DNA from: Limnephilus marmoratus
Lineage: Eukaryota > Arthropoda > Insecta > Trichoptera > Limnephilidae
Assembly (NCBI GenBank): GCA_917880885.1
Contig: OU862908.1
Coordinates: 55,697,819 to 55,761,818 of the forward strand
Direction of reading: 5' to 3'
Length of the DNA stretch: 64,000 bases
Part shown: one piece after another, positions 62,901-64,000 of the stretch
How positions within the stretch are numbered: the first letter of the stretch is position 1
How the letters are laid out: each line of letters begins with the position of its first letter
Position numbers and translations under genes: made by a program
Notes under the pieces: generated by a model
What the model was told of the DNA's origin: nothing
Databases searched by the model: none
Seen by the model: only the letters and a program-made list of their open reading frames with translations

Positions 62901-64000
62901 CTCTCGTCCAAGATACTAAATTCAATGTTCCCCGTAGTAATTTTAAGTTGACCGGTAGTGCATCGTTAAAGAAATGTGATAAACTGTTAATACCCCGCAA
63001 GGTGAGCACCAGCAGTTGGAGCAGTGAGAGCTCTTGCGACGAGAGCTCCGATTCCTGCAGCAGTGCCAGCTCTCGCCTCAGCTCCCCCCACAGCTCCCCC
63101 GTTCTCAGCAAGCCCCTGGCCGCCGTAACCTACAACACCACCTTTCACCGCCTCGGGGCCACGGGGGGCGACAAGTGGGGCTTCGCAGCCGAGGCGCAGA
63201 AGGAGTGCTCGCTGGTGCCGCGCAAACTGGAATCTGCCAATCTACAGCTGCCAGCACTGCCAAGTGTTGACATTCTGACAACTCGAACCTTTGGCAGTTT
63301 CCAAGCACAACCTCGCAACAGGGACCGCCTGCTCACCACACTGTTTGACGGTCTCTCAGAGTTCTATGCCGTCCGGCACGGCTGCAGGGTGCGCTCCAGC
63401 AGTAAAGTTGAGCAAACTATTGCGGAACGACTCCCTCCTCCTCCTCCATGTCGGGAAGTATTGAAAGAGACCAGAAGTACTTTAAAGAATTTAAATGACT
63501 CCCTCAAAAGTGCGGATAATTCTCCTAGTAAACAAACGGAGTTGAACAATGTCAGTTTGCAGTACAAGTTAGTGCCCACTAAGGATGAATACTTGAGCCG
63601 CACCCCGGCACCAGGGGTGTACAGCCTCAAGGAGAATGAGCTAGTAATTTCCCAAGACCCGGCAGACTTGAGATGCGACTCCACCCCGCCGGGGGCGCTG
63701 GAAGACAGAATAGACATGTGCCCCTCGGGCCTGGTGAAGGCTGCCGTTTATGCCAAGCGCCACGAGTTCGGACGAAGTGATATGCTCAAGACATTCAATC
63801 ACCTCAACTTTGGAATGAGCGGCTCTCCCTTGTTAGAGGGTCACAAGTATTTGGGTTCGGGGTTAGGGAGTGACTATAATTTGCCAACCACCTTTGAATT
63901 GAGAAAACAGCAGCTAATAGCTGACGTGAGCACGATCAAGTCTCCATTAACGCTTGTGCAGCCATCCACCAATCGGACGGGTAAGGACAGTTCATCCGCC
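45682..64000 (+). CDS. KAT6: KAT6 (MOZ/MORF/enok) histone acetyltransferase, N-terminal part, continues past the right edge
   Basis: MYST-family acetyltransferase that, in a BRPF-ING5-EAF6 complex, acetylates histone H3 (K14/K23). Exons in the window: 45682-46257, 51963-52139, 61948-62198, 62521-64000 (open at the edge); phases 0, 0, 2 agree, 828 codons. Order: winged-helix NEMM domain 1 (residues about 10-80), second H15-like winged helix (about 95-172), double PHD finger (about 203-315), then a long Ser/Pro-rich linker. The MYST zinc finger and acetyl-CoA domain must lie to the right. Identity rests on the WILEAIRKIRSQKQRPSVERIC start, close to the KAT6A [22 protein letters not shown], and the PHD1 ICSECLG motif. 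A frame-closing stop precedes the ATG. Confidence 0.93.
47161..47767. mobile_element. MITE with TIR CTGAAGGCCCGTGTAGAC
   Basis: Left CTGAAGGCCCGTGTAGACAA and right complement CTAAAGACCCATGCAGACGA form TIRs of roughly 40 bp, followed by TCAAAC words repeated inside (TTTGACAAACAAGTTTGA). No clear target duplication. In KAT6 intron 1; the frames within are not coding. Confidence 0.7.
47795..48185. mobile_element. Decayed relative of the 22982-23397 foldback MITE
   Basis: Shares AAAAAAAGTGCGTATTAACC (twice, at about 47948 and 48125), CCCCCAATGCAAATAGTTGT and CAAAGCAGGGTTTGTGTAG with the chico-intron element, and begins with the inverse words CGGAACAAACGTCAACGGTT. Looks like two overlapping or rearranged copies. 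Confidence 0.65.
48326..48535 (+). CDS. Unassigned short open frame ending at a donor-like site
   Basis: MSSLYTVEESSVEYRNIVDI, then SPCCGRTVLKVKIFNRDEHS and LLEEGWFIHSIDLLNVGW. Amino-acid composition is protein-like and the frame ends near G|gtaggt. No family recognised. It lies in KAT6 intron 1 on the same strand but no partner exon was found; it may be a mobile-element fragment or chance. Confidence 0.2.
49474..50393 (-). mobile_element. Tc1/mariner-like element, 920 bp, transposase C-terminus only
   Basis: TIR AGGGTGTCCGCCGGCAGATT / AGGGTGTCCGCTGGCAGATT with TA duplications at 49472-49473 and 50394-50395. The minus strand reads SPRLPDLTPCNFFLWGYLKS, RVYSNSPSTIKALQKNIRRE and ISPELCKRVLANNKERL, the region around the second catalytic Asp (SPDLTPCDFFLWG) and the C-terminus of the transposase, with the catalytic Asp of DFF apparently replaced by Asn. 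Upstream text is frame-shifted. Confidence 0.85.
50535..50755 (-). repeat. tRNA-derived SINE (family S), second copy
   Basis: On the minus strand GACCGGTCAGTGGCTGAATT, CATTTGGGTCCCACCCAGGA, GAGCTCAATTCCTTGGCTGG and TTCAAATATTGTCTGTCAGG, CCCGGGAATATA, then an A-rich end. It matches 27508-27690. Confidence 0.72.
51092..51474. mobile_element. TA-flanked MITE, 383 bp
   Basis: TIR CACGGTGTCCGGAAACTCGT / CAACGTGTCCGGAAACTCGT pairs over about 48 bp. TA at 51090-51091 and 51475-51476. Non-coding; Tc1/mariner type by target site. Confidence 0.88.
51770..51855. repeat. Possible pogo/Tigger-like terminus
   Basis: The complement of ATTAACGGGGTTCTACTGTA reads CAGTAGAACCCCGTTAAT, which resembles pogo/Tigger ends, and TTGAATTACTTATGTTGAAA / AATTCGTTAATTCAAAATT words follow. 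No partner end was located. Confidence 0.3.
51963..52139 (+). CDS. KAT6: KAT6 exon 2 (PHD finger 1)
   Basis: 59 codons between acceptor tgtccag| and donor AGG|gtaatc. Reads AMPICSECLGTEARNPAGVP, EVLSSCSQCKANVHLSCLNL and KDFQQNAPIYR: the CxxC…CxxC…HxxC ligands of the first PHD finger; the last two ligands come from exon 3. Surrounded by very long introns. Confidence 0.95.
52325..52605 (+). repeat. SINE-like family R copy, split by two later insertions
   Basis: GGACGTATGAATCCATCCCT, TGTGGTGCAGTGCGTTGGGT, GGGTGACCTATGGCAGAG. It breaks off at 52605, and the family end (CCAATAAATG, GCGGCAGTTCCCACACCCAC) reappears at 53436-53475, past a foldback MITE and a piggyBac MITE. Confidence 0.85.
52606..52790. 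mobile_element. Foldback MITE, second copy of the 28019 family
   Basis: The arms are almost perfectly complementary: CACACTTCGGAGCGACCGAG, TCCCGTGCCACTTCAGGCCG, CCGCGCAGAAAAGT … ACTTTTCTGCGCGGCGGCCT, GGGACTCGGTCGCTCCGAAG. Loop of about 40 bp. The better preserved of the two copies. Confidence 0.85.
52795..53431. mobile_element. piggyBac-type MITE, 637 bp, TTAA target
   Basis: TTAA at 52791-52794 and 53432-53435. TIR CTCGTTGTGGGCC / CTTGTTGAGGGCCAGG. The interior has two loose repeats (TTTTGACCCTTATGTATACA, TTTTGACCCTTCTATGTACA). No transposase. Confidence 0.82.
53436..53475 (+). repeat. SINE-like family R, detached end
   Basis: Reads CCAATAAATGTGGTGCGGCA, GTTCCCACACCCACCTCCCA, the end of R that is missing at 52605. 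Confidence 0.75.
53874..53958. repeat. Homopolymer: 85 consecutive T
   Basis: Uninterrupted T from 53874 to 53958. It could be a retroposon poly-A tail on the minus strand, replication expansion or an assembly consensus effect. The poly-Lys frame on the other strand has no meaning. Confidence 0.95.
54679..55070. mobile_element. MITE with iterated arms and 9-bp TSD (copy 2)
   Basis: Duplication GGGCAAAAC / GGGAAAAAC (one mismatch) at 54670-54678 and 55071-55079. Left arm: six steps of about 28 bp (ACTAATATCTACAG / ACGAATATCTACAG); right arm: five inverse steps (CTGTAGATATTCGT, CATAGATATTAGT). Ends GACTCCAGATAC and, as complement, GGAGGCATCTAC match copy 1 at 39043-39473. The middle has AACCTAACCTAACCC. 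Confidence 0.88.
55205..55281. repeat. Possible pogo/Tigger-like terminus
   Basis: TGTTCCAATTAAGCGGAATC then GACTGTA; the complement CAGTCGATTCCGCTTAATTG has the form of a pogo-like end with a TA target. Text at 55100-55170 (TGGAAACATCGAAAAGC) could be decayed transposase C-terminus. Confidence 0.3.
55302..55614. mobile_element. hAT-type MITE, 313 bp, TSD CCACTGAT (second copy of the 40551 family)
   Basis: TIR CAAAGATATTGTAATAT / CAAAGATATTCAAATAC; perfect 8-bp duplication at 55294-55301 and 55615-55622. It contains, in inverse order, the interior words of 40551-40770. Confidence 0.92.
57075..57345 (-). pseudogene. LINE ORF2 C-terminal fragment joined to family R words
   Basis: The minus strand reads HLYKVDICHMRTGRFFDSFL, CSTARLWNDLPASVFPPSYN, MGLFKTNVHSFLSS, the same tail as at 26690-26935. 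On its left, AACTCCACACATATGTCATC and GATGCTGTGTGGAGGGTC are family R sequence with a deletion. Confidence 0.75.
57627..58161. mobile_element. Foldback element with arms of about 170 bp
   Basis: Left arm CCCTCATAAAATATATGGTA, AATATTTCC, CACGCTCAAAACAGACATTA, TTGTACTAGGTAGAT, AACCGGAATTGAAAAATATT; right arm is the complement, ending GGAAATATTTACCAAATATA and GAAGGG. Loop about 57785-58000, with words ATGCGAAATGTCATTT / AAATGACATTTCGCG also inverted. No coding. Confidence 0.8.
58340..58892 (+). pseudogene. Mutator-like transposase relic (N-terminal region)
   Basis: Plus-strand frames joined by shifts: LQFRALTNYLRK-type text whose other frame reads INGLNSTFNLKCVLCGKTFK, then INESFVSGIMSIGLGYSGMK, ELCATIE, and after a break KKLAIQSGDVDENGTPIITV. 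The CxxC finger, GIxxIGxGYxxMxE and AxxxGEVDxxGxPxIxVVVDG string are those of the insect Mutator-like transposase domain proteins. It stops just before the first catalytic Asp. Broken by several frameshifts and stops. Confidence 0.7.
59160..59405. repeat. Purine-rich GGGAGG/GGAAGG tract
   Basis: ACGGGAGGGGGGAGGGGAAC, GGACGGGGGAAGGGGGGGGT, GGGAAGGGGACGCGGGAGAG and similar over about 190 bp, a candidate G-quadruplex/triplex tract in KAT6 intron 2. Pro-rich frames on the opposite strand are composition effects. Confidence 0.85.
60831..61556 (-). mobile_element. hAT element remnant, 726 bp, TSD TTTTGGAT
   Basis: Perfect 8-bp duplication TTTTGGAT at 60823-60830 and 61557-61564. TIR CAGGGTTGATTAAAAATA / CAGGGTTGAGATGATTTAA; GATTTAAAT words repeat beside both ends. 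The minus strand (about 61450-61320) reads ERIFLAFNLMHSKIKNRLGN, EKAGKLVFLLKRLN, the hAT C-terminal dimerisation motif (VERxFS…G.xxS.xRNRLG..KxxKLV). The rest of the transposase is deleted. Confidence 0.9.
61948..62198 (+). CDS. KAT6: KAT6 exon 3 (end of PHD1 and PHD finger 2)
   Basis: Acceptor gccttag|, donor CGCAG|gtactt (phase 2). Reads AVSWSCAECDRCSACPPAP, then GWTLGCSSCARHWHAACAAP and RRPWRCRHCLEHHPSP, giving all zinc ligands of PHD2 (CxxC, CxxC, H, C, CxxC). The CDxCDRGFH motif of vertebrate KAT6 is here CSSCARHWH, so the two Asp residues are replaced. The exon is GC-rich and long compact frames on the other strand are shadows. Confidence 0.9.
62521..64000 (+). CDS. KAT6: KAT6 exon 4 (Ser-rich linker), open at the right edge
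   Basis: Acceptor tgtttag| at 62520; 1480 bp with no stop in this frame. Features: basic KARRSKQ, SKEKQKFFRLSAFNPEKRKR, LSSDSDSSDDERLPSPSKS (CK2-like acidic Ser), SSWSSESSCDESSDSCSSAS, a compact RDRLLTTLFDGLSEFYAVRH segment that recalls the LFDGLSHxF block found before the MYST domain in KAT6 proteins, and LPPPPPCRE. Mostly predicted disordered. A minus-strand frame (63111-62317) is a shadow. Confidence 0.88.

Noticed and set aside
62317..63111. 264-aa minus-strand frame
   Set aside because: Shadow of KAT6 exon 4, which is open on the plus strand to the window edge with a matching splice phase.

Overview
This is eukaryotic, almost certainly insect, nuclear DNA. It is AT-rich, its genes have many introns, and it is crowded with DNA transposons, MITEs and truncated non-LTR elements. 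Four conserved protein-coding genes can be rebuilt exon by exon with matching splice phases. Order, from left to right: (1) insulin receptor substrate (chico/IRS), minus strand; its first four coding exons are at 25055-6394 and the rest lies mostly or wholly beyond the left edge. (2) HROB (C17orf53-type homologous-recombination OB-fold protein), minus strand, five exons 38120-35167, complete, 351 aa. (3) FBXL15-like F-box/LRR protein, minus strand, three exons 42727-40319, complete, 265 aa, with a GC-AG second intron. (4) KAT6 (MOZ/enok MYST acetyltransferase), plus strand, from 45682 past the right edge; the N-terminal winged helices, double PHD finger and a long Ser-rich linker are inside, the MYST catalytic domain is not. 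I cannot place the species below insects; the chico-type PH/PTB sequence and the transposon repertoire are the basis for that placement.

Layout. 1-25 kb: chico introns, holding a mariner with a LINE fragment inside it, an intron-bearing IS630-like element, 53-bp and about 125-bp tandem arrays, many copies of a roughly 450-bp SINE-like repeat (called family R here), a perfect 542-bp tandem duplication and foldback elements. 25-35 kb: intergenic, with LINE ends, a tRNA-derived SINE, a piggyBac relic split by a 3.05-kb hAT element, and a second nest of hAT-type elements. 35-43 kb: HROB and FBXL15, separated by a LINE fragment that itself holds a MITE with iterated arms. 43-45.7 kb: divergent FBXL15/KAT6 intergenic region. 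45.7-64 kb: KAT6 exons separated by introns of 5.7 and 9.8 kb that carry a mariner-like element, SINEs, MITEs, a piggyBac MITE, a Mutator-like transposase relic and a hAT remnant.

The four genes do not form one pathway: insulin/IGF signalling (IRS), MCM8-9-linked recombination repair (HROB), SCF ubiquitin ligase (FBXL15) and histone acetylation (KAT6). The richest signal is transposon stratigraphy: at least nine insertions have clear target-site duplications, and in two cases removing the insert restores the coding frame of the interrupted host element. The most unusual structures are the two copies of a 9-bp-TSD MITE whose terminal inverted arms are arrays of a roughly 28-bp unit, the R family with a strong 3' hairpin, a GC-AG intron in FBXL15 with a MITE 22 bp from the donor, and a minisatellite that has copied an exon/splice-donor boundary of chico.
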